Origin: Thunnus maccoyii
Taxonomy: Eukaryota; Chordata; Actinopteri; Scombriformes; Scombridae
Direction of reading: 5' to 3'
Assembly: GCF_910596095.1 (NCBI RefSeq)
Contig: NC_056540.1
Span: 11,215,001-11,279,000, forward strand
DNA length: 64,000 nt
Shown here: positions 37,969 through 50,693 of the stretch, piece after piece
How the letters are laid out: each line of letters begins with the position of its first letter
Numbering within the stretch: the stretch's first letter is position 1
The notes under the pieces: generated by a model
The model's input: only the letters and a program-made list of their open reading frames with translations
The model's database searches: none
Told to the model about the DNA's origin: nothing
Made by a program: the position numbers and the translations under genes

Positions 37969-40900
37969 CATCTTCAGGAACTTTTGATCTACATGCGTCC
38001 AAACTCAATCAGTGGAGCTAACTGTCCATCTGCTCTCGGTGTCCAGATTACCCCAACTGAAATGTTGAACAAAGAAAAGGCAACAGAAAGAGACAAAGGG
38101 TGCTGTCATTACTATCTGATGTGACCCGAGAGCTCAGATTCAGGTACGAAACTATGAATGGAGTGAGGTCATCTTGGACCACAGTGTGTAACAAGCAGAA
38201 AAGGAGTGAGTGCATTCAACGACTGTCCCCCCTCCGAACTTTAGTTGATCAATTAACTCCATTATGTTAATCTGGGATGCACTCCATGTTCTCTGTGGCT
38301 CTCAGTCCACCCAGAAACCCGGGGATGAGCCAAGACACAGAGGAAGGGGAGACAAGTTCATCTCCCGATGAACGGTGAATGAGGTCATCAAATGAGGAGC
38401 CCATGGCCATCCGTTCTCCTGTGAGGTCACCTCAGGGTCTGCCACGGCTTGGAAATACAGCAGATGTCCTAAGAGTGACCATGTTAATGTCTTTAAAGAA
38501 GACACGCACAAATGAGATTCATCAGACTATCCAGTTGATTTTTATTTGGGTTTTCATTTGCCAAAGTTTTAATGGGGCCCAGATTCTTTGTGCAAGATAC
38601 CATTTAAACCTGATGCACTGGGGGGTAGAATCAAACACACACGCAGTCTTATGTGTAAATGTACACCCAAACATGGACAGCCACACAAAAGCTACAAAAC
38701 AAAGACGGCATTCTTGGTTCCACCACATCCAGGTGAGTGATAACATCTGCAGCTTTTAAGAGCAAACAAAGCAACACGAAGGAGCTTTTGTTATGTGTGT
38801 CAGAGAGATTGTGACTGTGGTGAAAGAGGCATCCCATCGGTGATTCATGACAGTTTAGGGCCCAGGGTCCATTGCTTTGAGCTGACACACCACATCAAGA
38901 CCACTTCAATGACCCAGAGAAGCAGCCGTGACTAAAAATAAAGAGGCAGAAAGGCCAAGAATAGACTCGGCATGAGAGGAAGGAGTGAATTACTGCCGCG
39001 ATAAGCCATGATTCCTACACATGCACTTGGATCACGATGTGGCGGGGGCACGCAAATTGGTACCAGCTGTGTGGCCTTGGAGTATGCCGCTGCGGACAGA
39101 AGACAGGGTCCAACTATGTGGATTAATCATTTACTCATATAACACAGCCACGTTGGAAACCTCAGGCACTCACTGCATTTATCTCCATTCATGTGTGGTG
39201 GCACTCATGCCTGGCTTTCCGCTGGAGTGTGTGTGCGAGCATGTGTGCATGCGTGTGACATAAAAAACAATGCCAGCCTCAGTGCCCACCACCTAGTCCA
39301 TTAAGGTTGCAGGGGGAGAATGCTCGTTCAGTGGATCAATCATCTCAGCACTCCGAGTCATGAGCAACATGATCGTTATAAGACACCCCCTTCTCCTCCT
39401 CCCCTTGTGCACCACCCCATCCCATTTCCCACTATAATGCTCTCTATTGATATTCCAAAGAGTCTTGGTGTCATTCTGTTTCCAAGTTTGGCTTTCAGAA
39501 ACCATTTGGCCCACATTTTGGTTTCAGATGCATTCCAGAGATTTAGCACCCAGTTTTCTAGGAATAGCATATTCTGGGAACACTCCACTTTACAGTATTT
39601 CAGAGAACTATATTTCACTGGAATTTTTTTGATTTAGGAAAGTGTGATTTTGAAAGTCTAGCCAGTGAGAGGAGCAGCCAACAAATAAAGTTTATTGCCT
39701 TGAGAAACGCAGACCTTCAAGGAAAAGCTGAGATGTCAGTAAAGTCATCACTGCAGTGCTAAGGAGGCTACATCCACACTCAATGTTATGGATGTGCAAC
39801 ACCTACTGCCAGGTCTTATAAAATGTTGAGTTCATATACGGAGAATCACACACCTAATTTTACAGATGGAGGTTAAACACTCAGTGTCATGATGACAACA
39901 TTTTAATGGCTGCATACACATGCACGCGCATACACAAAAAATCATTGCCTCTTTGAGTTGTTGGTTTACAGGACAGGACCCCCATGTGTTACTCAGTGAA
40001 GCCTCTGTTTATAGTGCTGTTTTTACAGGTCTATAAAATATTAGTCTGAACCACTCTGCTCTTGTGTGTGTGGAAAAGCCACATCTGAAGCCTGCTGGTT
40101 TGTCATGAGTGGCTGTGGGGAATAAGAGCTAATGCCGTGGCTTGGGACCCTTCCTATAACAACACAGCCTCCTTCGAGGGTCCCACCATGACAGCCAAGA
40201 CCACTGCTCGGGCCTTGCCTGCTGCATATACTTCAAACATCAAACAAGCTACAGGGGACCCGTGCTGTGTTTACTGACCAACCTGTCTGGCCTGTTGCCA
40301 AGAGCAGCTCTCACATAAGTCGTTCCTCTGACATCACCACACGTCTCCGCCTGCGAGAGGATGGTAGGTAGACCTGTGTGGAGATATAAGAAACCACCTC
40401 AGACCAAATTAACTGCGCATGCATGTGTATGTCTGGTCTCTAGAGAGGCAGGACATAGAGAGAGAGAAGTTTGGTGAAACTGTCCTCATGTCTGCCATGT
40501 CTGCCGTCTAGCATGACCTTCAGCCTGTCCCTGTCTGTCTTTCATTCTGTCCTTTATGTCTCTATGTGCATTATATTCTTTTGCATCGTAACAGTTTTAC
40601 AGGCTTCCTCAGCTCTTGCTAAAAGAATATCTTTGTTAGCTGACTGGATTATAATAATCCCCTAAATCAGCTCTGGCTCCACAGGCGATGCCACTAAAGC
40701 TACTCCCTCCTGAGACCAGGACCACTGTTCCTTTATCAGACTGAGAGAGATAGAGCCAGAAAGTGACAGAGAAGAAGAAAAACACACGTCTTTATTCATC
40801 TGTATTCATTTATTCATCAATCCCTGCAGAGTCAAATCAGTTCAAACACAAACTTTTAATCAATTTCTACCAGATATAGCAGCACAAACAGAAACCAAAA

Positions 40901-42387
40901 TGGCCCATGTATAAGCTCTCAACAGATTTCCATTTGCAAAGCCAAGAGCTCTGCTCATATTGTATCTGTGGAGCGAGAAGCCAGCTCACATCATGACAGG
41001 TAAACTTAAAACCAACAGTGAAGAGAAACTCAACCTAGCAGATTTTCTTATTTGTTTTTTTTGGATAGACTGTGGGTAACTATACAAACCAAAAAGGCAA
41101 AAAGGATTTTGTTTTTCTAATGAAAAGCGTTCTCCCGCCTCTGTCCGCAGACCGGCACAACTAATGCACCTAATGCTTTGCACATCATTACAAGGAGAAT
41201 GTTTGGAATCTAACATACACACAACACATAAACAGACTGAGTTATATTTGTATATTCAATGAATAACTGCGTCTCTGAAAAATGTAAATAACTCAAAAAG
41301 ACAAACTGAATCTGTAGAGGGGATATAAACCATGAGAAAATAAGAAAGTGAGAGAGAGGGAGGGACAGAGGGAGGAAGAGAAGGAGAATTGGACAATGAG
41401 GTATTATGACGGAAGATGGCCTGGGGCATAGAATCTGGCATACACACCATATGCACCACTTTGTGCACTGCATGCATGCATTTACCACACACACACACAC
41501 ACACAGTACAAAGTGCATCCCATCCACCAACCCAGCAGGAGGAATGCGGGTCCAGTAAATATCTAGAAGGGGAGAGTTGACAGATGGCAGTCCTGAACAC
41601 AATAATTACCACATACTTCCCACCACTGTGCATGTCTGCTACATCCTCAGCTCCTCAGGCCAACTCGCTCTAACCCAAACCAACAGCGCACATTCAACCA
41701 GCGAAGAGCCCACACAGCAACTTCATCCAGCTTAGGTCTCACAAAGAAGCCTGGCTCTGGGTTAGCAGCTAAATCTAACCCACAACACATATAAAATGGC
41801 TAGCTGTTCACCAGAAGCATTAGCCCACAGACATACAGGCCAACTCGTATCAAGCTAACGTATTAAGCTAACTCGTATCATGTGACACCACAGCCTAGAT
41901 CAGCTCCGACCACAGAAGCCTATAACCACAGAGGCACCGGGGGAGCCATTGTCTGCCTCTCTCACCAAATCTACCGTGACAGGCTCCACTAAGACCACGT
42001 TTAGCCCCGGGGCCGCTTCTCACACCATAAACGCTCAACTTCAATTCACTAGCTGTCTGCAGCTCCCATCCAACCCACAGGTATGACTATGCACGCTGGA
42101 ATGGCCAAGACAGCGTAATCATTAGATTGGGGGTTGGAATCCACAACCATGAAGATGAGTGGCGCCCACCGTCGCAATGTCATGAAAACTAAGCTGCACC
42201 TCGCTGCGCTGAGGTTCTGTGGACCTTAAAAATGTCTTGCTCTGCCATGTGGTCTCCCTTGCTAGAAAGTTCAGAACAAAACAAGAGGTTCACGCTGGAG
42301 GAAGACATCAACATTGCAACAAGTACTTACGGGTCCAGTTTATTTCTACTTGTTGCACAAGAGCAGCAGAGCTTCAAATGTTTACAC
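37969..42387. other. Gene-desert DNA, nothing identified
   Basis: There is no recognisable gene. Frames up to 130 codons (for example 38379-38759) show no domains. CA runs lie near 41489. A weak tRNA-SINE-like scrap (GGGGGTTGGAATCCACAACC) is at 42128-42147. Confidence 0.45.
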
Positions 42388-42666
42388 CAGAGTTCTCAAC
42401 CGCGGGGTCGAGATGCTATTTGTGGTTGTTTAATAAGCAAACAGGGTCACAGAAGATTTGTCAGACTTATACATGAGTGTCTCATATATTTTTATTTAAA
42501 ATAATGAGCTTTAAATACATCAAAATGTCTATGTAGTGTATTTGGAACTTCCTCTATGATCTTAAAAACAGAAATTTTACATACTTAAATACACATGACA
42601 ACAGTTTAGGTAGTTATGAGAATTTGGGGACCTAAAAACTGGGCCAGAGAGGTTGAGAAACCCTTG
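42388..42666. mobile_element. Short hAT-like non-autonomous element
   Basis: The left end CAGAGTTCTCAACCGCGGGG and the right end GGTTGAGAAACCCTTG are inverted around the CAGRGTTTCTCAACC terminus shared by many vertebrate hAT derivatives. No transposase is seen. Confidence 0.55.
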
Positions 42667-43479
42667 TTCAGACATAACAAATAACTTAGCCTCTTGCCTT
42701 GAAATTCAACCAACCACACAGAGAACAGATTTATTACATGAGTCAATAAAAGGTGCTCAGAGGCAATGGATAAGTAAGGGTTTAAGGGATAGATAAGGGA
42801 TTGTGAGCTGGATAAAAGTGTGTACTGTGTGTGCACAAACCACTGAAGGCAGTCTGCTCCCTCTCTCTCACTGTGATCTTTCAGCACAAAGTAATGATGA
42901 AGGATGAACCGGCCTTCCAGGGTTCACTGAGTTGGTCTACAAGCACTCCACTGACCCCCGTCTGTGCACTCAGCTCTGATGCTTGGCCATGCAAGGAATG
43001 TTCACACATACGGATACAAACACAAACATTCAGGCACAGCCTGAAAACTGGTAGCAGGTTATCTAACATTCCAGACCTGGAAGACATCGGCTAATATTGG
43101 AGTCTGATCCTCACCAGAAAAACTGAAGCACTGATTGTTTGTTGGAATGCCTAAAATGATGTTTATGATTTTCGGACAAGGACCTCGTGTGGACGTGTGA
43201 ATTATGACTGTTGTCTGTCAGAAGCATAGGTGGAAGCAATGTGATGTTAGTATCACGAAACCTCTTAGGGAACAAGTCTGGATGGATGTTTGGGTTTGAC
43301 ACCAGATACACTGCTGTTTGCATCCTGTTTACTACCAGCTGTGAACCTTGTGTTATTTAAACCATGACCATAATCTTCCCCAAACCATCACCAAGTGGTT
43401 TTTTTTTAACCCAAAACACAAACTTATCCAACTTGAACCAAGAGGTTTTTAGCCTAGTGGCAAGGCTATAGAGATGACA
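42667..43479. other. Intergenic DNA, nothing identified
   Basis: Low-feature non-coding DNA. The end (43340-43440) contains CCCAAACCATCACCAAGTGG, related to the repeat near 62.8 kb. Confidence 0.45.
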
Positions 43480-44064
43480 ATGTGAGTCCAATGGTCTGTT
43501 GGTCCACCGAGAAATATCTCAACAAATACTGGTTGCATTGCCAAGAAATTTTGTGCAGACATTCAAGGTCGCCAGAAGATGAATGCTACTGACTTTGGTG
43601 ATCCCTTGACTTTTCAAAGATTTCATTTGTCCAAAGAATGATCTCAACATGTACAATTGATTGGCAAAAATTTGGCACACACATTCATGTCCCCATTAGG
43701 ATTAATTATATAACTTTGTTGATCCCAGACTTTTCATCTAAGGCCATCATCCAGTAGAATTTAAAACAATTGGTTTATGACCAAATACCTGCAAAACAGT
43801 CCCTTTAGTCTCTGATGTAATATGTGTTTAGTGCTAATTAGCAAACGTTAATATGCTAACATGCCAAACTAAGATGGTGAACATGATAAACATTATACCT
43901 GCTAATAATCAGTATGTTAAATGTCATTGTCAGCCTGTTAGCATGTCAACATTAGCATTTAACTCAAAGCAGGGCTGTGTGCTATGTACAGCCTCACAGA
44001 GCCTCTAGCATGCCTGTAGACTGTCTTGTTTTAACCCAATCCACGATCTCTCCATAACCATAAC
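43480..44064 (+). repeat. Common percomorph interspersed repeat, host of the BEL insertion
   Basis: The order of AGAAATATCTCAACAAATAC, GATGAATGCTACTGACTTTG, CAAACTAAGATGGTGAACAT, GTTAGCATGTCAACATTAGC and TACAGCCTCACAGAGCCTCT is one I recognise as a high-copy percomorph repeat. It continues as TTTAACCCAATCCACGATCT up to the ATAAC at 44060-44064, and resumes at 50476 after the retrotransposon. Confidence 0.65.
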
Positions 44065-45692
44065 TGAAAATTAGCTCAAGGATAGTATCTGTGCTGATGT
44101 CGAAGGTTGAATCACTGCAGTGCATCCGATTAGAACTGGCACAGCCACTGTTTCTTGGTCGAGGGGTTAAATCACAGACTTGTTTATTTCCACTTGAACT
44201 GCTCCTTTATTTTTGCTGCCTTTGAAGGTGTGTAAGGAAAAGTGGGTATATGTGTGGTTCTGAAACAAATGCAAATAAGAGAGACATGATAACAGAGTAT
44301 ATCTTATAGTAAATATGTATATGTTACAGGTTCAGAATGAAGCTCTGGTGCAACACATTTATTCACAGAGGACCTGTGCAAAATATATTTAAACAGTAGT
44401 TAGCATGTTATTAATATCATCATGGCATTAACTCAGTTTGCAACAGCTCTACTACCTCTGAACTGTGAACTTCACTGTAATAACTAGCTTACAACTTCTT
44501 AATGGATTCATTTAAACATCCTGCACACAATGCTACAAATACCTACTGTACATATGTAAACTACACCTGAACATTTTCTACATAATACAGAAACAATATG
44601 TAGCATACACAGTCATAAACATATTTTCTTATCTGCATGTGTCAAACTCTTTTATGTTCCATAAATGTTCTCAGTTTAACTAATTGAAAACTTCACATTA
44701 CAACTTTAAACTGTGTTTACTGAATGACCAAGCTTTCCAACCTACGTCTCTACAGGCTCACGTTTAACTTGGCTGGCTAACTGTACTCTAGCAATAATCT
44801 TACTCTTACACACTCTGAACACAAATAATATTACCTACATGCTATTAAACAAAACTCAACAAACTACTGTGGTGGGTGCACATAAACTAAATATTTTACA
44901 TGCTTTAATGCATCAAAATCAATTACATATCCTTATCCTAATTGCTAGTGCTAATCGCTAGCATGACACAATAATGCTTCCAGCACATTCACTCCTCCCA
45001 GCCCCACATGTACATTCAAATTCATATTGTATGTGACCCCAAACCCATGTCCATAACACTAACAGGAGGTACTGTATTTGTCACCATAACAGTCCCATTA
45101 TACTTTTATCTGTGCAAAACATATATAAAACAGTTGTCAGAACTGTTATTCCTATCATGGTGGGATTAGCTCATCTTACGGTCACTGTAACTAGAATCCT
45201 GAGTCCTGGCAGCCAGCATGTACTTTCGATTTTGAGACCTGCATCAGCTTTCATCATTGACTGACCAATGTTTGTCCTGCCTTATTGTGTTGATGAACTT
45301 GACCAAAGACCTATCAGATCTGGGGTGACCACAGGGGTGCCCAGTGAGATTTCAGGGGTGGCTGTGACCACCGTAGGCCACCCCCTAAAATCACCATTGG
45401 AAAGACCTTCATCGCTTACTTTGTTGTACGCATTCGATGGACAGCACACTAACAAAATAAGGCAACTGAAGTCCAAAAACCATGCTGTCTAATATTACGC
45501 TCTTCTGCCTGCACAAGGTGGATGCCTACTATTTACAATAACACTCTCTCATTTAACAGAAATTAGAGCTGCACTATCTTGCATCACCTTAGTTGTATAT
45601 GATTGGTAGAACAAAATGACAATCTAACAACCAATCAGAACTATAGAATATATAAAACAGTCCCGCCTTTTCAGTAAGTGGCTTTTTATACA
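44065..45692 (-). repeat. 3' LTR of the BEL/Pao element (1628 bases)
   Basis: On the + strand it starts TGAAAATTAGCTC and ends TTTTTATACA, so it has TG...CA ends. It is a direct repeat of 49822-50475 over both flanks: 44065-44290 matches 49822-50035, and 45410-45692 matches 50195-50475. About 1 kb in the middle (44300-45400) is absent from the other LTR. A purine-rich tract on the element strand (about 45693-45704, GGGGGCGGC) adjoins it, as expected for a polypurine tract. Confidence 0.75.
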
Positions 45693-45807
45693 GCCGCCCC
45701 CAAATTCACACTGGGAATTTGAACAGCTATGAAGCTATAATGCCCAACATGTTTAATCTGGTAGGGCAGGCAGGCATATGAGTTTGACCACAGGTCTTGT
45801 AAAAGCA

Positions 45808-46330
45808 GTGTTTCCCCTATAATAGTACAGGCCTGGCGGGCCACCAGGCCAACGAGAGCCCCCACCAGGCCAAAAAAATATTTTTTTAAATGCCAAAAAT
45901 AAAGCCAAATACCCATTCATTCACAAATCAATAGCGTTTGGGAGCCTCTGAGCAGCGCTGTTTAGAAACGTCAGTCAACTTCTGTGTCGTTTTCTGGGAA
46001 ACTCCAGGTAGCGTAACTTTTAAGGAATAGGGCAATGTGTAAGCGAGTGAGTGGTTAAGAGAGCGAGCATCAGAAAAGTGACGGTGAATGCGAGCGGAGC
46101 AGAGGAAAAGGTTAGTAGTAAGTTGTCAATCTGGCAGTAAATGTACAGTATAGGCTGCAGTGTCAGTTAATAAATGCTGCAGCTTGTCAAGACCAAGAAA
46201 AGTCATGTCTGTTGTTTCCCCAACTGCTGGAAAAGTGAAGGGGGTTAGCTCCAAAGTTAGCAATAAAAGATTAGCCTAACCTGACGACACTAAACAGAGA
46301 AAAAAGAACGGAGAAATGTGTGGCTGCTAA
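45808..46330. repeat. Probable nested repeat between pol and 3' LTR
   Basis: It starts near AGCAGTGTTTCCCCTATAAT, a terminus seen in a fish repeat family, and contains the inverted GGCCTGGCGGGCCACCAGGCC stretch (45830-45850) with a further CACCAGGCC. No Pao coding similarity remains here. The right boundary is uncertain. Confidence 0.35.
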
Positions 46331-48229
46331 TCAATTCCGAAAGTAGCATTTTCCAACAAAGACATATGGGATATGCCGATAATCGTAATTAATGTTTGAT
46401 AAAGTGCCTCCAAAAGAAGCTGCTACAAGCTGACTGTGGCGCCACTGCCGCCGGCTCAACATTTCAATCAGGCTATACCACTTGAGGTAGAGACATGTCC
46501 CATCACCCCATGAGTGCAGGTCTGCAATGTCCGCTGAGATGTAGTCAAGAGGTTTTGAATTGAGAATGCCTGAGAGTAAGTCCAAGTACACTGCTTGAGA
46601 GGGCAAACACTTGAAAACTATTCCCCACCTTTTTCTGTTCTTCGTCCAACTTTGATGGGATATGGGCCAAAGCAATCAACCCCAGTTGAGTGGAACACAG
46701 ATTTAAAGGTGCGCAGCATGGCGGGGAGAGGGTCTGCCATTTGGGTGGATGGAATTTGGCACGCCAGCGCTGACACTCTGTACACTTACGTTGTTGTCTA
46801 TGGACTGCTTCATGGCCATGCAAAACCCAGTATTTCCTGTGCAGTTCTGTGAACATCCTTTCTGGTCCAGGGTGAGGCAGTTTTTGGTTATAATCCTGTA
46901 TGACCAGTTTGGTGATTGGGTGATGTGGGTCGACAATGATGGGGTGAACCACATCTTCTTCCAGGTCCTCTGCAGCTCTAAGCCGGCCACCTACACGAAT
47001 CAACTGTGTAGCAAGGTCAAACTCAGGGGAGAGTGAAAGTAGGTGACTAACTGAGGACACTGGTTTGTTGGCTTGTAAATGGGCAAATTCCTGAGGGAAC
47101 GAGTCCATGCCGTAATAAATCAAGTGAGGTTAGCAGACTGTGTAAGGTCTGGCAGTGGAGAGGCATGGGCCACAGAAGGTGGGTTTTCTGACTCATCTTG
47201 CTGCTGGGGGGGGGGGGGTGGGGGGGGGGGGGGGGGTAAGGAGAGGTGAGTTGGCCCATTAGTCAGGTAATAAGGCAAGGAAGGTGGGCCCCTGGCTCCA
47301 CCTATTTGGCCCTGTCAGCTCTTGGAGAGCCTTACCTCTTGTGATGTCATCAGCTGCATTTTCCTCTGATGGCACGTACTGCCAGGTGTCAGGCTCGGGA
47401 ATGTCCTTTCTTTCTGCAACCCGAGTTCCCACAAACACTTTAAAGCAACAGGAATCTAATAGCAACCAGGTGATTATGGTTGTGGAATCTGTCCACGTGT
47501 TGACACTGTTGATGGTGAGGGTTAGTTCAGTCTTCAGGACCTTGGCAAGTTGTGCACCTGTTAGAGCAGCACACAATTCCAACTGTGGAATGGATTGCTG
47601 TCTTTTGGATGCCACATGGGACCTTGCTCTCAGGAAGGATACTTCCACCTTGCTTTGACCATTATCTGTGTGCAGATAAGCTGCAGCCCCATAAGCCTGT
47701 TCACAGGTGTAACAGAAGATGTAGATGTCTCTGACAGATGCTGTATTGTCTAGCTCTGGGCTGGTGTAGCATCTTGGGAGGCAGATATTCTGAAGGTCCT
47801 TCAGTTCACTTTCCCACACTTGCCATGCATTGAGTAAGTCCTCTGGCAGCTTTGGGTCATCCCATTATCTCTTTTTGGTCCACAAATGCTGTACCAGTAC
47901 TTTGCCTCTGTAGTGAGGGGAACCATATAACCCAGAGGATCGTACTAGCTAGTTAGGATCCTGTAAATAATGCGCACTGTGACCAAGGAGCAGTCTATAC
48001 AGCAGCATTTGTAGCCCAGTGTGTCAGTCTGGCAGTGGCCCTGCAATCCAAGGGTAGACTCTGGGTGTCCTTATCTTATTTGCCTCTGGCGGTGCTCTCA
48101 GCTGTGGCATGTACTTTATCCTGAGCAGTGGTGTTCCATATCTGTCGATGCCATCTATGTTGATCTTCACTGTCTTTTCCTTGAGTAGGTTGATGGCTGC
48201 CTGGTCTTGTTGGGATCTTGTTGCGAGTC
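46331..48229 (-). pseudogene. BEL/Pao pol remnant (RNase H-like and integrase parts; RT core deleted)
   Basis: Reading down the - strand: the segment normally preceding RT (48363-48076), then a jump past the RT core, a thumb-side piece in broken frames (about 48020-47830), an intact RNase H-like stretch (47819-47259, with LELCAALTGAQLAKVL and TWTDSTTIITWL), the integrase zinc-binding region (about 46950-46790, H...H...C..C with KCTECQRW), and then a C-terminal piece (about 46590-46430, ILNSKPLDYISADIAD and SRRQWRHSQL). The DDE catalytic core between the last two is deleted. Frame changes occur near 47250 and 46650. It is non-functional. Confidence 0.8.
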
Positions 48230-49807
48230 TTTAACTCTGATAAGAAAGCACATCCATTTGCCAGAGCTTTTCCACTTGAGCATAAAGTTTGGTGGAAGGG
48301 GAGGGTGATGTGAAGAGGCACTGATGTGGAGTGATAGTGTGTTTGAGCCCCTGAAGAGTCCATTCCAAAGGTGTTCTTATGGCTTTGTCTGTACCTTTCT
48401 CTGACCTTTCATTAACTTCATGAAGCACAAGTAGGTGCTTCTGGCTGCACATCTTGCAGAGAGCTTTCAGTGTACACTTGGCTGCTTGATGCCCCCTGCC
48501 ACAATACTAGCATCTGTTGTTGGCCCATATCCATCCTTTCTTTTGTTCTTGGCTCAGCTGCTTAAAGTTAGCACATTGGTTCAAAAAGTGATTATTCTTG
48601 TCACAATAAGGGCGATATGTCTTTGATTTCTCCTTCCTGCTGTTACTTGGATGAGGAAGTGTCTCCAGGGCTGGCACTTTAAGTTCCAGCAGTCTCTCCA
48701 TGCCAAAAAAGACAGAAGCTCCCTGTTGGGTGTCTTTGCGACTATCTCTCCTTTTACCTGAAGACTCCTGCCTCATGTAGCTGGGAAACACACCATCTTC
48801 CTGAACCTGCAGTTCATACTCAAGCCATTCTGAAAAATCCAGCAGGGTGGGGATGGAGACACAAGCTCCTCCAGCATACTCACTAGGGACCACATGCAGA
48901 ATACAAACATGTGGAATGCCTTTATGTCACCACTACCTATGCTTGGACCATCCTTTAGCTGAGCAATACAATGGAGAGCTAACTGATGAGCTTATCTGGA
49001 ATTACTATATGAATCTGCTACCAGCATTTCCTCTTCAAATTTAAGATGGTCCTTGATAATTTGAAATTTAAACCGCTCAGTTGCATCTTCAGGCAGGAGG
49101 TTCTCCAATGAGATCCTTAGCTGAGCAGACTCTCTTGGATCTGGGGAGGTCAGATGAGGGATAGTGGGAGTTGGCCTCCTATAAGTTCTCTCCTGTGGGA
49201 ATGAATTGAGGGGGTGTGTCCTTTCTATTCTGGATGGCGAGTGGTGGAAGGATGTATTGGGATCACCGTGCATCCCCAATTGGTCAGATATGTGCCGCTT
49301 GTGGGCACGAACTGGGGATTGTGTATGTCTGTCTCTTTTGTAAGCTCCAGGTGGGGAGACGTCTCTCAGTGTAAAGGAGGCACTGTCTAGTTGCTTCTGC
49401 TGCTGTTCAGGCCACCTGCATGATGACTCTGGAGTGCAGTGTGAGGAGCCTTTTAATTCCAGCCTGAGTTGCTGTTACTCCCTCCTAATCTCTGCATTCT
49501 TCTCTCTCATCTCCCAATATGCTGAAAGCATATCAGGGGGCTGGCTGGCCCTATTGCCAGAGCCTTGTCTGCTCCCCCATCTGTCTTTGACCATGCACCC
49601 ATGATTAGAGGCTTGGCTTACTGGTGAAGTTGATCTGGATGAACCCGATGCACCGGCAGAATCCTTATCATCTTCCTCTTGGTTTGGATGACTTGGTTGT
49701 GATGACTGCCTCTGAGACCTTGGTCCAGTGAGGTCAGCTATGTACACAGAGAAACAGGTCTGCCTACACTCCCAAACTGTAGGGTCTGCTTGCTCATGTT
49801 GTGACAT
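48230..49807 (-). pseudogene. BEL/Pao gag remnant
   Basis: The gag start is the ATG at 49807, 15 bases inside the 5' LTR edge, beginning MSQHEQADPTVWECRQ. The frame is stopped at 49474-49472, resumes at about 49279 (capsid-type helices, SAQLRISLENLLPEDATE), is interrupted near 48990, and continues at 48893-48507. The zinc-knuckle region follows (YRPYCDKNNHFLNQCANF; then CGRGHQAAKC after an in-frame TAG near 48507). Dead by multiple stops. Pao-type gag is recognised by the knuckle arrangement and its position before the pol parts. Confidence 0.75.
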
Positions 49808-49821
49808 TGCTGTAGGACCAA

Positions 49822-50475
49822 TGAAAGTAAGCTCAAAGATACTATCTGTGCTGATGCAGAGGGCTGAACCACTACAGGGCACCTGATTAGAACTGGCACA
49901 GTCACTGTTTCCTGGTTGAGGGGTTAACTTGCTTATTTCAACTTGAACTGCTCCTTTATCGTTGCTACATTTGAAGGTGTGTATGGAAAGTTGGGTATAT
50001 GTGTGGTTCTGAAACAAATACAAATAAAATATACAGAGTATGAAACAACAGTGCATAATAATATGCCTATGTACATGTGCATAACCGAAAATACATTCTT
50101 ATGTGGTCCACTTCTACATAGCATTAAACAAAGAAATGCCTTCAAAACTGTAACAAACTCTATGATTCAAAGCGATTAAGATCATAAAAACAAAATACTT
50201 TGTTGTTCACACAATGGACAGCACACCAACAAAATAAGGCAATTCAACTCAAGCTCAACTCAAGCTCAATGCTAATATTACTGTCTTCTGCCTGCACGAG
50301 TTGGATACCTAACTCTCTCTCAATTAACAGAAAATAGAGCTGAGATATCTAGCATCACCTTAGTTGTACATGATTGGTAGAACAAAACGACATTCCAACA
50401 ACAACCAATCAGAACTATAGAACATAAAACAGTCCTGCCTTCTCGTTAAGCGGCCTTTTTTTTTTTTTTTTAACA
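49822..50475 (-). repeat. 5' LTR of the BEL/Pao element (654 bases)
   Basis: It is a direct repeat of the two flanks of 44065-45692. On the + strand it begins TGAAAGTAAGCTC and ends in a long T run then AACA, directly followed by the ATAAC target copy. It is about 970 bases shorter than the 3' LTR. The T run (50454-50471) is an expanded form of the CTTTTTAT seen in the other LTR. CCAAT and TATA-like strings (AACCAATCAGAAC, CATAAAACAG) read on the + strand, opposite to the element. Confidence 0.75.
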
Positions 50476-50623
50476 ATAACCATGTAGATTTAGTTGCCAA
50501 AATTTAATCCAATCTTAACCATTGAAGTGGCATATTAGAAATTTTTTTTTTTTTGATGGTCATATACAGACATACTGACAAACAATGTTAGAAAATGCTA
50601 TTTTGTGAACATTTTCAATTACA

Positions 50624-50693
<70 letters not shown>
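50624..50693. repeat. (CA)n-(TA)n microsatellite
   Basis: About 23 CA units are followed by about 11 AT units. Confidence 0.95.

Larger units (their letters stand above)
44065..50475 (-). mobile_element. Degenerate BEL/Pao LTR retrotransposon with intact target duplication
   Basis: This is a full-length insertion on the - strand: 5' LTR (50475-49822), gag, protease/linker, remnants of pol, 3' LTR (45692-44065). The target duplication is perfect: ATAAC at 44060-44064 and again at 50476-50480, a 5-bp size fitting BEL/Pao. The coding remnants carry Pao-type gag zinc knuckles, an A17/RNase H-like segment and an integrase HHCC region. Most of the RT and integrase core is missing, with several stops and frameshifts, so it cannot move. 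A poly-G run (47206-47236) interrupts pol. Confidence 0.85.

Noticed and set aside
38379-38759. 126-codon frame in the desert
   Set aside because: No domain, start context, splice partners or compositional bias of coding DNA.
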